Below, piece after piece: positions 1 through 7,733 of a stretch of DNA of 64,000 nt. Source of the DNA: Curtobacterium sp. 'Ferrero' (GTDB lineage: Bacteria > Actinomycetota > Actinomycetes > Actinomycetales > Microbacteriaceae); assembly GCF_002412165.1 (NCBI RefSeq), contig NZ_NXIA01000013.1, positions 50,566 through 114,565 on the forward strand, in the 5' to 3' direction. The number at the start of each line of letters is the position of its first letter. Within the stretch, counting starts at the first letter, position 1. Made by a program: the position numbers and the translations under genes. Under the pieces are notes generated by a model that worked only from the letters and a program-made list of their open reading frames with translations, searched no databases and had not been told where the DNA came from.

Positions 1-2
1 TG

Positions 3-206
3 GACTCGGTGGCGCCCACGGTCTCGACGGGTGACGAGGTGACGCAGGGTCAGACGGTCGGGATCGTCGCGGTCGGGCACTGCCCGGCGAACGACCCCTG
101 CGTGCACCTCGGCGCCCGGCTCGACGAACGGTACGTCGATCCGGCACCCTACCTGCCCGCGGCCGCGTGGCCGGTGCTGCTCCCGGAGTCCGCGTGGCCG
201 GGCTGA
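3..206 (+). CDS. C-terminal end of M23 (LytM-type) peptidase, cut by window edge
   Basis: The frame is open from the first base and ends at TGA 204-206, so only the last 67 residues are present. The stretch GDEVTQGQTVGIV followed by CVHLGARLD resembles the end of the beta-barrel fold of M23 endopeptidases, which cut peptidoglycan cross-bridges outside the membrane. The usual HxH metal motif would fall at CVH here, so the protein may be degenerate or non-catalytic. Position beside xerC, dprA and comM is typical for an M23 gene in Microbacteriaceae. The active-site region lies outside the window. Confidence 0.6.
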   Translation, partial: DSVAPTVSTGDEVTQGQTVGIVAVGHCPANDPCVHLGARLDERYVDPAPYLPAAAWPVLLPESAWPG

Positions 207-330
207 TCACGCGCGGACGGGGTGATCGCGGGCAGGCTGGCGCGCGGGCTGATCACGCGCGGACGGGTGATCGCGGGCGGACGGGTGATCGCGGGCGGGC
301 GGGCGGGCTGGCTGGTGGGCTGATCCCGCA
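203..330. repeat. Degenerate GC-rich tandem repeat between convergent genes
   Basis: The space between the M23 gene and xerC is filled by irregular copies of a unit like GGTGATCGCGGGCGGAC, interleaved with CTGATCACGCGCGGACGG. TGATC recurs at about 18-bp steps. No gene is seen. It may end transcription from both converging genes, but no clean hairpin with a T-run is present. Confidence 0.6.
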
Positions 331-352
331 CGGCGGGCTGCTGCGGTCGTCG

Positions 353-1348
353 TCAGGCGCGGGGATGCGCCGTCCGGTAGACCTCGCGCAACCGCGCCGA
401 GGACACGTGGGTGTAGATCTGCGTCGTACCGAGGCTCGCGTGTCCGAGGAGTTCCTGCACCGCCCGCAGGTCCGCTCCCCCGTCGAGCAGGTGCGTCGCC
501 GCGGTGTGCCGGAACGTGTGGGGGCCGGCGGGGCCTTCCCCCGGCAGGTCCTGCAGCAGCCGGGCCACGATCCGGTGGGCTCCGCGGACGCCCAGCCGGG
601 CACCACGGTCGCCGAGGAACAGCGCACGCTCGCCGCCGCCCCTGCCGCTCGAGCCGTCACTCGGCGCCGCGCCCTGCCCACCACCGCGCGCACCGCTCCG
701 GTCGGCCGCCCGCGCGAGCAGCACCGGTCGGCCCCGGTGCAACCAGTCCTCCAGCGCGTCCCGAGCCGGCACCCCGAACGGCACCACCCGCTCCTTCCCG
801 CCCTTGCCGAGCACGCGGACGGTGAGCCGCGAGCGGTCGACGTCGACGGTGTCGATGCCGACGAGCTCGCTCACCCGGATGGCGGCGGCGTACAGCAGCT
901 CGACGACCGCGAGGTCCCGGAGCGCGCCCGGGTCGCCCGTGGCCGCACGTGCGGCGAGTCCGTCGAGCAGCGTGCGTACCTGGTCGGACGCCACGACCCG
1001 TGGCAGGTGCGCGGCCCCCTTCGGAGCGCGGAGCCGTGCTCCCGGATCGGAGGCGAGGACACCGCTCTCGCTCGCCCACCGGGTGAACGCGCGGACGGAC
1101 GCCGAGCGACGCGCGATCGTCGAGCGTGCCAGCCCTCGGCGGTCCGCCTCCCACAACCAGTCGCGGAGCAACTCGAGGGACACGTCGCCGACCGCGCCGG
1201 CTCCGCGCTCCCGGGCGAACCCCACGAACTGCTCGAGGTCGCTCGCGTACGCCCGGACCGTCTGCTCGCTGAGCCCGCGCGCGTGCCGGCCGTGCGCGAG
1301 GAACGCCTCGACGGCACGGTCGAGGTGCGTTCCGGTCGGCTCCGCCAC
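353..1348 (-). CDS. xerC: Tyrosine recombinase XerC
   Basis: A 331-residue tyrosine recombinase. Residues 10-95 form the N-terminal SAM-like core-binding domain. The catalytic set is visible: Arg158 (IRVSEL), Lys182 (GKGGKER), His277 and Arg280 (HTFRH), His303 (LLGHASL) and Tyr312 (IYTHV). XerC with XerD resolves chromosome dimers at dif. The gene sits 16 bp after dprA on the same strand. A Gly/Ser/Arg-rich stretch of about 30 residues (215-241) is inserted between the Lys hairpin and the HxxR motif, making the protein somewhat longer than the usual ~300 residues. An integrase of a mobile element is the alternative, but the conserved neighbourhood favours XerC. Confidence 0.9.
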   Translation of the reverse strand: MAEPTGTHLDRAVEAFLAHGRHARGLSEQTVRAYASDLEQFVGFARERGAGAVGDVSLELLRDWLWEADRRGLARSTIARRSASVRAFTRWASESGVLASDPGARLRAPKGAAHLPRVVASDQVRTLLDGLAARAATGDPGALRDLAVVELLYAAAIRVSELVGIDTVDVDRSRLTVRVLGKGGKERVVPFGVPARDALEDWLHRGRPVLLARAADRSGARGGGQGAAPSDGSSGRGGGERALFLGDRGARLGVRGAHRIVARLLQDLPGEGPAGPHTFRHTAATHLLDGGADLRAVQELLGHASLGTTQIYTHVSSARLREVYRTAHPRA

Positions 1349-1364
1349 CGCACCAGGCTACGAC

Positions 1365-2654
1365 TCACCCGCCCGGCACCCCGGACCACCCGCCGACTCC
1401 GTACTGCGCCAGCCCCTGGATCTGCGCCAGCGCCAACGCGTCCGTCGTCTCGGCCAGGGACATACCGCTGCGCCGAGCGACCTCCTCGACCGGGAGGGCC
1501 CGCCGTCCGAGTGCGTCCAGCGCCCGCACCACCTCGGGATCGGTCCGTGCGGCGGCGATGGGTGTCGCGGCGCTGATCGGCGCCGGGCCACCCCGGACCC
1601 GGAGCGCTTCGGCCGTGGCGTCGCCGGGATGGACCATGAGCTGTGCGCGCCCGTCCGCGACCAGGCGGTGGCACCCCACCGACGCCGACGACGCGAACGG
1701 ACCGGGAACCGCGAACACCGTCCGCCCGAGCTGCCCCGCGTGGTGCGCGGTGTTCAGCGCCCCCGAGCGCGCCCCGGCCTCGACGACGACCGTCACGTCG
1801 GCCATGGCGGCGATCAACCGGTTCCTCGCGAGGAACCGCCACCGCGACGGACGGGTCCCCGGGGGTGACTCGGCGACGACCGCCCCGCACTGCACCACGT
1901 TCCGCAGCAGGTCCACGTTGCCCGCTGGGTAGAGCTGGTCGATCCCGCCGGCGAGCACCGCGACCGTCGTGGCCCCGGCCGCGATCGCCACCCGGTGCGC
2001 GGTGGCGTCGATGCCGTACGCTCCGCCGCTGACCACGGTGCACCCGGCGTCGGCGGCACGTGAGGTGATCTCCCCCGCGGCCTCCGCCCCCGCGACCGTG
2101 TTCGCTCGTGAACCCACCACGGCGACGGTCGGGGCGTCGAAGGGGCCGTCGGACACGTCCGGGCGGTCACGACCGCCGGACCGCGCCCAGAGGACGAGCG
2201 GTGCGTGCACGCCGAGGTCGCCCACGCCCTCCGGCCACCCGGGAGCGCCGGGGACGAGCAGCCGGGCACCGACGGTCGCGGCCGCGTCGAGGACCCCGAG
2301 GACGTCGACACCGGGGAGGCGTGGCGACCACCGCGCGAGGGCCGCTGTGAGCGCAGCGCCGAAGCGCCCCGTGTCGTCCGTGCCCGTGACGCCGTGCTCG
2401 ACGCACTGCGCCAGGAGCCCGTCCACGCCGTCGTCGTCGGCTCGCAGGACCGCCTCGAAGGCGTGGGCGGGACCGAGCCCGTCGACGAGGGCTCCGGCGA
2501 TGGCGTCCCCCGGCTCGACGAGCACGCTCCACGCCACCCGTGTCGCGACCTCGACCGGGTCGACCGGATCGTCCACGACCGGTCCGGGTCCCGGTCGGCC
2601 GAGCGCTTCCCGCACCGCGGCTCGGAGGTCCGGGGCCACGGCCGCGCCGTTCAC
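1365..2654 (-). CDS. dprA: DNA-processing protein DprA
   Basis: A 429-residue protein with the DprA/Smf Rossmann-like domain: VAVVGSRANT, SGGAYGIDATAH, GGIDQLYPAGN, SRWRFLARNRLIAAM and VVVEAGARSGALNTAHHA, followed by a C-terminal winged helix. DprA binds incoming single-stranded DNA and loads RecA during natural transformation. The GTG at 2654 is chosen because it forms a GTGA overlap with the comM stop. A longer upstream frame exists but lies inside comM. It is coupled to comM, which is interrupted here, so expression may now depend on a promoter in the comM 3' fragment or in the inserted element. Confidence 0.92.
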   Translation of the reverse strand: MNGAAVAPDLRAAVREALGRPGPGPVVDDPVDPVEVATRVAWSVLVEPGDAIAGALVDGLGPAHAFEAVLRADDDGVDGLLAQCVEHGVTGTDDTGRFGAALTAALARWSPRLPGVDVLGVLDAAATVGARLLVPGAPGWPEGVGDLGVHAPLVLWARSGGRDRPDVSDGPFDAPTVAVVGSRANTVAGAEAAGEITSRAADAGCTVVSGGAYGIDATAHRVAIAAGATTVAVLAGGIDQLYPAGNVDLLRNVVQCGAVVAESPPGTRPSRWRFLARNRLIAAMADVTVVVEAGARSGALNTAHHAGQLGRTVFAVPGPFASSASVGCHRLVADGRAQLMVHPGDATAEALRVRGGPAPISAATPIAAARTDPEVVRALDALGRRALPVEEVARRSGMSLAETTDALALAQIQGLAQYGVGGWSGVPGG

Positions 2655-3267
2655 AGTGCGCTCCGGAGGGCCAGGGCCTCGCGGACGTGCTCGACCCCGG
2701 GCCGCTCGGCACGGGCCAGGTCGGCGAGGGTCCACGCCAGCCGCATCACCCGGTCCCAGCCGCGCATGGTGAGGGTCCCGCGGTCGAGCGCTCCGTCCAG
2801 GTCGACGGTCGCACCCGGCTCGGCACGGCCGTCCTCGCGGAGCCACCGCCCGCTGACCTCGGCGTTGGTGTCCCATCCGGTCCCGGCGAGCCGTGCGGCC
2901 ATGCGATCCCGTGCCTCGGCGACGAGCGCCCGCCCCGCCGCCGTGCTGGGCGCCCCCTCATCGGCGCGCCGCACCGCGGCGTTCGTGACGCGCGGGATCG
3001 GCACCCGGATGTCGATGCGGTCGAGCAGCGGACCGGACAGCCGGGCGAGGTACCGCCGCACCGTGCTCGGCGTGCACTCGCAGGCCTGGGCGTGCGCGAC
3101 ACCGGCGTTGCCGCACGGGCACGGGTTCGCGGCCAGCACGACCTGGCAGTGCGCAGGGAAGGCCACCGTGCCCGCCGAGCGGTGCACGGTGATCCGTCCG
3201 GACTCGAGGGGCTGCCGGAGCGCGTCGAGCACGGCGCGCGGGAACTCCGGCGCCTCGTCGAGGAACA
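2651..3267 (-). pseudogene. comM: comM (yifB) 3' fragment, split by element insertion
   Basis: This is the C-terminal ~205 residues of a YifB/ComM-type AAA+ protein (Mg-chelatase-like), a hexameric helicase that extends heteroduplex during transformation. The fragment starts inside the Walker B motif (VFLDEAPEFPRAVLDALRQPL) and keeps the insert ANPCPCGNAG with later cysteines CECT, plus the C-terminal helices. Its N-terminal half lies 9 kb away at 12261-13183. A GTG at 3278-3280 inside the element could start a short product, but with no ribosome binding site and no Walker A it would be inactive. Joining 12261-13183 to 2651-3254 gives 1,527 nt, exactly 509 codons including the stop. Confidence 0.93.
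3255..3267. other. attL: 13-bp core repeat of the integrated element
   Basis: TCGTCGAGGAACA occurs here and again at 12261-12273, at the exact points where comM homology stops on each side. The flanking base before the core differs (C here, T at the other end), so the identity is 13 bp. The core lies in the comM Walker B codons. Confidence 0.9.
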
Positions 3268-3362
3268 CCAATAGTGTCACCGGAACGAAGCGTCTGGCTC
3301 ACCCTATGAAGTTCCTGGGAGCGGGCTCCGAGCGACGAATCCACGGCACAATTAACCCAGCG

Positions 3363-3545
3363 GGGGTGTGAAAGTGGCGCACCCCAGAGCATCGCAGGGC
3401 AAGTTCCAGGGCAGTTTCGCCCCACGCCCGCATCGAGCAAATCCCTTGCAACCAAAGGCATCCGGGCCCGTCCGACCTCCAACAGGGCAACTTCGGGGGC
3501 AAGAGCCCTGACATATATGAGACGTATGTCTCACTTTCACACCCC
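3363..3545. repeat. 14-bp inverted repeat enclosing 155 bp at the left end of the element
   Basis: GGGGTGTGAAAGTG at 3363-3376 is exactly complementary to CACTTTCACACCCC at 3532-3545. A second, tight inverted repeat GAGAC-GTAT-GTCTC lies at 3519-3532 beside it. The 303 bp from 3268 to 3570 hold no convincing gene. The repeats could be binding sites for the recombinase, a directionality factor or a replication protein, or an operator for the gene starting at 3571. Confidence 0.6.
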
Positions 3546-3570
3546 GCCCCTCATGAAAGGAGCGCCCGCG

Positions 3571-4275
3571 ATGACGCGATGGCTCGACTCCCCCACCCTC
3601 CGCAAGCTCGCCGAGGACCGCTGGGGACCCAGCTGGCACTGGTCCTGCGTCTACTGCGGGCGCTCGATCCCTGATGGCCACGTAGACCACTTCGTGCCTC
3701 GCGAACGCGGGGGCGCGGACCTCCCGTGGAACCTGGTCCCTGCGTGTGGTCCCTGCAACCGTTCCAAGAGCGACCACGACCCCATCGCCTGGATGAAGGC
3801 CGCGGGCATCCCCGCCGCCACAGTTGACCAGCTCATCCGAATCACCCGGTCTCCGCGATGGACCCGGGCTGGCGTGTTCACCTCGACGCCCCTGACCATC
3901 TACTACTCCCGCGTCCGGGTGCCCGTGACCATCCCCCCGCTCCTCCTGCTTCCGCGCAACCTCGCCGAGGTCCTTGTCCTCGACCCCGACGCCTGGGCCC
4001 CTGTCACTGCAATCCGCCGAGTCGCCGCCGGCTACCTGGCGGACCAGGGCCTCCCGCCCCTCAGCTCCCAGCAGCTGAACCGGGAGCTCAGCACCCGGGG
4101 GCTTCCCCGCACCACCCGCAAGGGCGTCCCCGGGTACCCGGGGTTCTACGTTTCCGACGAGACGGCGGCGGCCGGCAAGCTCAGGGCCGGCTCCCGCGCC
4201 ACGAGGGCATCCCGCGAGCGCGTCCGGAAGGATCGACGCAACCACGTGGACCAAGTCATCACGGGCGGAGCCTGA
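3571..4275 (+). CDS. HNH nuclease-like protein with C-terminal primase-type domain
   Basis: A 234-residue protein. The first ATG with a good ribosome binding site (AAAGGAG, 8 nt upstream) is at 3571. Residues ~25-70 hold a zinc-binding HNH fold: CVYCGR, GHVDHFVPRERGG, NLVPACGPCNRSKSD, with paired CxxC motifs and the DH catalytic pair. The C-terminal ~80 residues (AIRRVAAGYLADQG through GYPGFYV) resemble the winged-helix tail found at the end of phage and plasmid primases; this second match is by eye and weak. HNH proteins often sit beside phage packaging genes and may nick DNA for packaging. Here the next gene encodes a capsid protein. Confidence 0.75.
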   Translation: MTRWLDSPTLRKLAEDRWGPSWHWSCVYCGRSIPDGHVDHFVPRERGGADLPWNLVPACGPCNRSKSDHDPIAWMKAAGIPAATVDQLIRITRSPRWTRAGVFTSTPLTIYYSRVRVPVTIPPLLLLPRNLAEVLVLDPDAWAPVTAIRRVAAGYLADQGLPPLSSQQLNRELSTRGLPRTTRKGVPGYPGFYVSDETAAAGKLRAGSRATRASRERVRKDRRNHVDQVITGGA

Positions 4276-4423
4276 GCCCCAGCGACCCCCTCGCTCAGCC
4301 GATCCTCTCGGCCCTCTCGGCGCAAGCGCCCGACCAAGCCGACTCCCCCGGCCTGACCCGCCGAGCCCCGCGTCAAGCGTCTGACCCGAGTCACCCGAGA
4401 GGCTACGAGTGAAGCGAGTGGGC

Positions 4424-4441
4424 GCTGGGGCCCTCCCCAGC
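4424..4441. terminator. Short GC hairpin downstream of the HNH gene
   Basis: GCTGGGG-CCCT-CCCCAGC forms a 7-bp stem about 150 nt after the HNH stop. No T-run follows, so termination is only possible. Nothing else gene-like is visible between 4276 and about 4560. Confidence 0.35.
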
Positions 4442-4567
4442 CAGTTCCAGCATTTGGTGCCCGCGACAAGCTCGCCGGCATCCCTGCGCTAACACCGCGC
4501 TAACAACTGCGCACAATCTGGCTAAACGGGTCGTTTTGGGCGCTTCAGTCGCACCCGAAAGATGCTC

Positions 4568-4889
4568 TATAACGTGTGGAGGCAGAAACAGGCTCAACTC
4601 TGCAGCCTGGACCTCCACGGGGACACGTCCCCAGGCGCATAAACCGCGCCACAATCATCCTGCGCGCCGACCTGGAGCCCGATCCGCCCCAGCGTCCGCG
4701 AGCATCAGCCGCGTCCCCGGCACCCTGAGGGCTCTTGGTGAGCGAGGGGTTGTCGATCCGGACACCGGCGTCAAGCGAGGGCCAGAGACCTGGGTTGGCC
4801 AGGCAACTCCCGTACTTCGTAGACAGCGGCAGGCACTTCACGCGATCAGACGATCGCACTCAAGTGCTACCTGCAAAGGACACCCACTG
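4568..4889 (+). promoter_or_regulatory. Possible promoter and long structured leader of the capsid gene
   Basis: TATAAC at 4568-4573 resembles a -10 box; a weak TTCAGT lies 18 bp upstream. If used, it gives a leader of about 310 nt before the capsid start. The leader begins with GTGGAGG (4576-4582), complementary to CCTCCAC (4612-4618), followed by a tight GGGGAC-AC-GTCCCC hairpin at 4619-4632. The capsid frame happens to stay open back to 4536, but codon use and the absence of a ribosome binding site argue that this is untranslated. Confidence 0.35.
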
Positions 4890-6020
4890 ATGGATCCCAT
4901 CAAGGAACTCCGCGAGCTCAAGGCTCGTCTCTCCACCATCGTCACCTCGGTCAAGGCCGAGAACCGTGACCTCACCCCTGACGAGCTCAACACGCTCGAA
5001 GAGGGCAACTCCCGCCTCATCCTGCTCAAGGCTGCGGTCGAGCGCGGACAGAAGAACGCTGACGTCCTCGCCCGACTCGGCGACCTCGGCGGCGCAACTT
5101 CCACCGAATTCCCGAACGGCATCGACGGAGTGAGCTTCACCCGCCACGAGGAGCGCAAGGGGTTCCTGACCCCCGCGTCCCTCAAGGCCACGGCTGCGGC
5201 CGCGTCCTCGCGAGACTTCAAGTCCCTCGTGGCCGAAGGGTCGACCGCAACCCCGATTGCTCTGGACACGAAGCCGGTCACGAAGGGCGAGAACGGCTTC
5301 GGCCTTCTCTCGTACATCGAGACGCGTGCCCGGGGTACCCGGTCGTACTCGCACCTCACTCAAACCGTGCGTCAGAACAACGCCGACAAGGTCGCTCCCG
5401 GAGCAACCAAGCCGGTGTCCGTGTACACAGTCGCGGAAGTCCAGAACACCCTTGACGTTGTGGCCCACACCAGCGAGCCCATCGACAAGTACCTGCTTCT
5501 CGACAACGAGGACCTCCAGGCCTTCCTCGAAAACGAGATGCGCAACGGCATCATCCGCAAGGTGACCTCGCTGGCGGTCAGCGACATCCTCGGTACTTCG
5601 GGAATTCGCACTCAGGCCTTCTCCGGCTCGGCTGCTGACTCGCTCTACCTCGCGAAGAGCACCCTGCGGGACTTCGGCTACACCGCCTCGGTGATCGTGC
5701 TTCCCAACGAGACGTACAACAGCATTCGCCTCCTCAAGGATGCGGACGGCCGGTACATCCTGGGAGACAGCGCCTTCTTCGGCGATGACTTCGCGCTCTG
5801 GGGCGTTCCGACCCTCACGTCGCCGGACGTCCCGGCCGGCACGGCTCTAGTCCTCGGCCAGGGTGCTGTGAACCTGTCCACGGACAAGCAGGGCATGGAG
5901 GTCGCGTGGGACCCGTACACCGGGTTCACAAAGAACCAGGTGACGGCTCGCGTCGAGGCCCGGTTCGCCACCGACGTGGTTCTGCCCGAGGCAGTCGTCA
6001 AGGTCTCGACCGCGGCCTGA
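4890..6020 (+). CDS. HK97-family phage major capsid protein
   Basis: A 376-residue protein starting at ATG 4890 with AAAGGA 9 nt upstream. Residues 1-60 are charged and helical (MDPIKELRELKARL, DLTPDELNTLEE), as in the delta/scaffold region of HK97-fold capsid proteins. The rest carries typical shell features: the SHLTQTVRQNNADKVAPGA segment (E-loop area), DNEDLQAFLENEMRNGIIR, DADGRYILGDS and a C-terminal VEARFATDVVLPEAVVKVS. It would form the icosahedral shell. No protease, portal or terminase accompanies it, so it may supply small capsids to a satellite, remodel a helper phage's head, or be a domesticated shell gene. Confidence 0.88.
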   Translation: MDPIKELRELKARLSTIVTSVKAENRDLTPDELNTLEEGNSRLILLKAAVERGQKNADVLARLGDLGGATSTEFPNGIDGVSFTRHEERKGFLTPASLKATAAAASSRDFKSLVAEGSTATPIALDTKPVTKGENGFGLLSYIETRARGTRSYSHLTQTVRQNNADKVAPGATKPVSVYTVAEVQNTLDVVAHTSEPIDKYLLLDNEDLQAFLENEMRNGIIRKVTSLAVSDILGTSGIRTQAFSGSAADSLYLAKSTLRDFGYTASVIVLPNETYNSIRLLKDADGRYILGDSAFFGDDFALWGVPTLTSPDVPAGTALVLGQGAVNLSTDKQGMEVAWDPYTGFTKNQVTARVEARFATDVVLPEAVVKVSTAA

Positions 6021-6142
6021 CCACTCCACAGCTTCGGCAGCTGAGCTAATCAGCTTCCAGCCTGGCCAAGTGTCAAAGCCTGGTCAGGCACTCACTCGGG
6101 TCAGTCCAACCCCGAGAGTGGTGGGGATTCTTCCTTCGGTCC

Positions 6143-6200
6143 CGTGGCCACAAGCCCGACTGCAACGTCTTGGAAGGCCGGTTGCAGTCGGGCTCCCACG
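6143..6200. repeat. Strong stem-loop: 14-bp plus 5-bp inverted repeat
   Basis: AGCCCGACTGCAAC (6153-6166) is perfectly complementary to GTTGCAGTCGGGCT (6181-6194) with a 14-nt loop. Outer arms CGTGG (6143-6147) and CCACG (6196-6200) also pair. It lies 120 nt after the capsid stop. There is no T-run. It may terminate or stabilise the capsid transcript, or be a replication or packaging structure. No gene is supported between 6021 and 6415. Confidence 0.7.
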
Positions 6201-6415
6201 ATCTTCCTGGCTTGCGAGCTCCGCTGGTCTTTGGTTGGTGTCTCCTGGCGTCGAGCTCCAAGTCGGAACCTCACCCGGGGTAGGGGGCCCTGAGTCCTGC
6301 GGGCCGACGTCACCAGGACGAAGTCCCGGCTACTGGTGATGTGTGTACGAGCCCGCCACCCCATCACGCGCGCCCGCGTGAGCCTTATATAGCGCTTGAT
6401 CGCCCTGGAGGGCTG

Positions 6416-6664
6416 ATGTACTACCCATCCTCAAAGTCGTGCTCGACATGCCACGAGGTCAAGGCCATCGACCAGTTCCCGTTTGACGCTGGCGCTCTTG
6501 ACGGCCACGGCCACCGATGCAAGCCCTGTCACAACCGCCTCAATCGCGAGTACCGCCAAACCCCCGAGGGTCGGCAGGCCCGCGCCGAGTCCATGCGCAA
6601 GTGGCGTGAGGCGAACAAGGCCCGCAACCTGGCCCATCGACTGGAGTCCTCCGGGACGGCCTGA
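6416..6664 (+). CDS. Small zinc-finger phage-type protein
   Basis: An 82-residue protein starting at ATG 6416 right after GGAGGG. Cysteine pairs CSTCHEVKAIDQF and CKPCHNRLNREYR frame a segment with the pattern FDAGALDGHGHRC. This CxxC...CxxC arrangement is common in small phage proteins related to the zinc-binding part of HNH or recombination endonuclease VII proteins. The C-terminal half is a basic helix (RQARAESMRKWREANKARNLAHRL). A DNA-binding or nuclease-accessory role is inferred. Confidence 0.6.
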   Translation: MYYPSSKSCSTCHEVKAIDQFPFDAGALDGHGHRCKPCHNRLNREYRQTPEGRQARAESMRKWREANKARNLAHRLESSGTA

Positions 6665-6800
6665 TTCAGCCCGATTCCGCGACACATTAGAACCATCACC
6701 AAGCTTCACCCCATCACCGCCTGCCCGCAGACGATGGGGATCATGACCGGCCCCCGGGCCTACTCGCGCTGGCAGGCGGCGGGTGGGCTCGGGGGCTTTC

Positions 6801-6812
6801 TCCGTATACGGA
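6801..6812. promoter_or_regulatory. 12-bp palindrome ahead of the small-gene run
   Basis: TCCGTATACGGA is a perfect palindrome 13 bp before the ATG at 6826. Its position suggests an operator or a stem that affects translation start. A further imperfect pair, CGCCTGCC and GGCAGGCG, lies at about 6718-6780. Confidence 0.35.
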
Positions 6813-6825
6813 TTGGAGCGTTCCC

Positions 6826-7104
6826 ATGCGCACAATGATCGAACTCCCCAAGGTCGATTCCGCGCCCACCCGCGCCGAACGTCGAGCTTGGGCCCGCAAG
6901 AAGGCGAACGATCGCGCGGTTGCTGCCTATCGAAACAGCCTCCCCACGAGCATCGTCAAGCTGAACGCGCTTCTCACCGAGGCGCCGAGCCCTTGGCACG
7001 CCGAGGTCATCTCCCGGCGCATCGACACCGTTCGCGAGGCCAACCGGCGGCACAACCGCGTCCGTCGCGCCCGAGGAGCCGAGGCCTCGCATGCCCGCGA
7101 CTGA
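6826..7104 (+). CDS. Small basic protein of the element, unknown function
   Basis: A 92-residue, Arg/Ala-rich, mostly helical protein. Start ATG 6826 has GGAG 7 nt upstream. Basic runs such as TRAERRAWARKKANDR and REANRRHNRVRRARG suggest nucleic-acid contact. No family is recognised. It opens a run of five head-to-tail small genes (6826-7998) with overlapping ends, as in phage operons. Confidence 0.5.
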   Translation: MRTMIELPKVDSAPTRAERRAWARKKANDRAVAAYRNSLPTSIVKLNALLTEAPSPWHAEVISRRIDTVREANRRHNRVRRARGAEASHARD

Positions 7105-7303
7105 ACCCGTGAAGCTTCCGCCCGCGGCCGACCCCCAGCCGTTCATCGACCGCATCCTCGCCTCGTACCGCGACCAGAACACCTCAGCCCTCCGCTCGGC
7201 AATCTCGGACGCTCACGACTCCGGCATCCCGGTCGAGCACCTCATCACGGTCCTCGCGGCCAATCTCACCGACTCCCTCAACCAGTCAGGAGCCCTCTCA
7301 TGA
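7091..7303 (+). CDS. Small acidic protein of the element, unknown function
   Basis: A 70-residue helical protein (PFIDRILASYRDQNTSALRSAI, PVEHLITVLAANLTDSL). It overlaps the previous gene by 14 bp and the next by 4 bp (ATGA), so it is probably translated by coupling. No family is recognised. Confidence 0.5.
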   Translation: MPATEPVKLPPAADPQPFIDRILASYRDQNTSALRSAISDAHDSGIPVEHLITVLAANLTDSLNQSGALS

Positions 7304-7440
7304 CCAAGGACAAGGACAACGAGCCCGCCGTCATCCTCGACGACTACGACAACGAGACGGGTCCGTACCAGAAGTCCCCGCACCCGCTGAGCCCCGCCGG
7401 CCTTCGCGCATGGCTCCTGGACAACCGGAGGTCCAAGTGA
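7300..7440 (+). CDS. 46-residue acidic protein of the element
   Basis: Starts at ATG 7300 in an ATGA overlap and stops at TGA 7438-7440, which overlaps the next GTG. The peptide begins MTKDKDNEPAVILDDYDNE and ends SPAGLRAWLLDNRRSK. It is rich in Asp and Glu at the start and basic at the end. Support comes from the two coupled overlaps and its codon use. Function unknown. Confidence 0.5.
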   Translation: MTKDKDNEPAVILDDYDNETGPYQKSPHPLSPAGLRAWLLDNRRSK

Positions 7441-7733
7441 CCGACGCCCTCGAAGCCGCATCCGCGTCGTTCCTCCGAGCTCAGCGCGAATTGGTCTTCG
7501 CCAAGGAAGCCCAGTGGAATAAGGGACAAACGCCCGCGCTTCCGGAAGACACCACCGAACGCTCAAAGGGCACAGTTTCTGATCCGGTCCCCGCGATTGT
7601 GGACGACACTCGCCGCAAGAGGCTTCGCGCTTCAGTGCGTGAGACGGAAGACGCACAACGCAATCTGCTCCGCGTCATGAATGCAGCGGCCAACCGCTTA
7701 GAGCGTGCACTTCACGCCAATGGGCCGGAATGA
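7437..7733 (+). CDS. 98-residue protein of the element, unknown function
   Basis: Start GTG 7437 lies inside GTGA with the previous stop and has GGAGG 6 nt upstream. The sequence has two helical ends (LEAASASFLRAQRELVFAKE and REDTEDAQ-like VRETEDAQRNLLRVMNAA) joined by a charged linker. No family is recognised. Its coiled, charged make-up would suit a scaffold or head-accessory role next to a capsid gene, but that is speculation. Confidence 0.5.
   Translation: MTDALEAASASFLRAQRELVFAKEAQWNKGQTPALPEDTTERSKGTVSDPVPAIVDDTRRKRLRASVRETEDAQRNLLRVMNAAANRLERALHANGPE

Noticed and set aside
3299..3514. Small minus-strand frame at the left end of the element
   Set aside because: No ribosome binding site or family; it runs through the inverted repeats, which better explain the region.
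4536..4889. In-frame extension upstream of the capsid gene
   Set aside because: The frame is open, but the good ribosome binding site and family-like N-terminus are at 4890, and the upstream part contains hairpins and Arg/Ser/Pro-rich reading.
6070..6339. 89-codon frame between the capsid gene and the zinc-finger gene
   Set aside because: It spans the strong stem-loop, begins with GTG lacking a ribosome binding site, and has Pro/Gly/Ser-rich non-protein-like composition.
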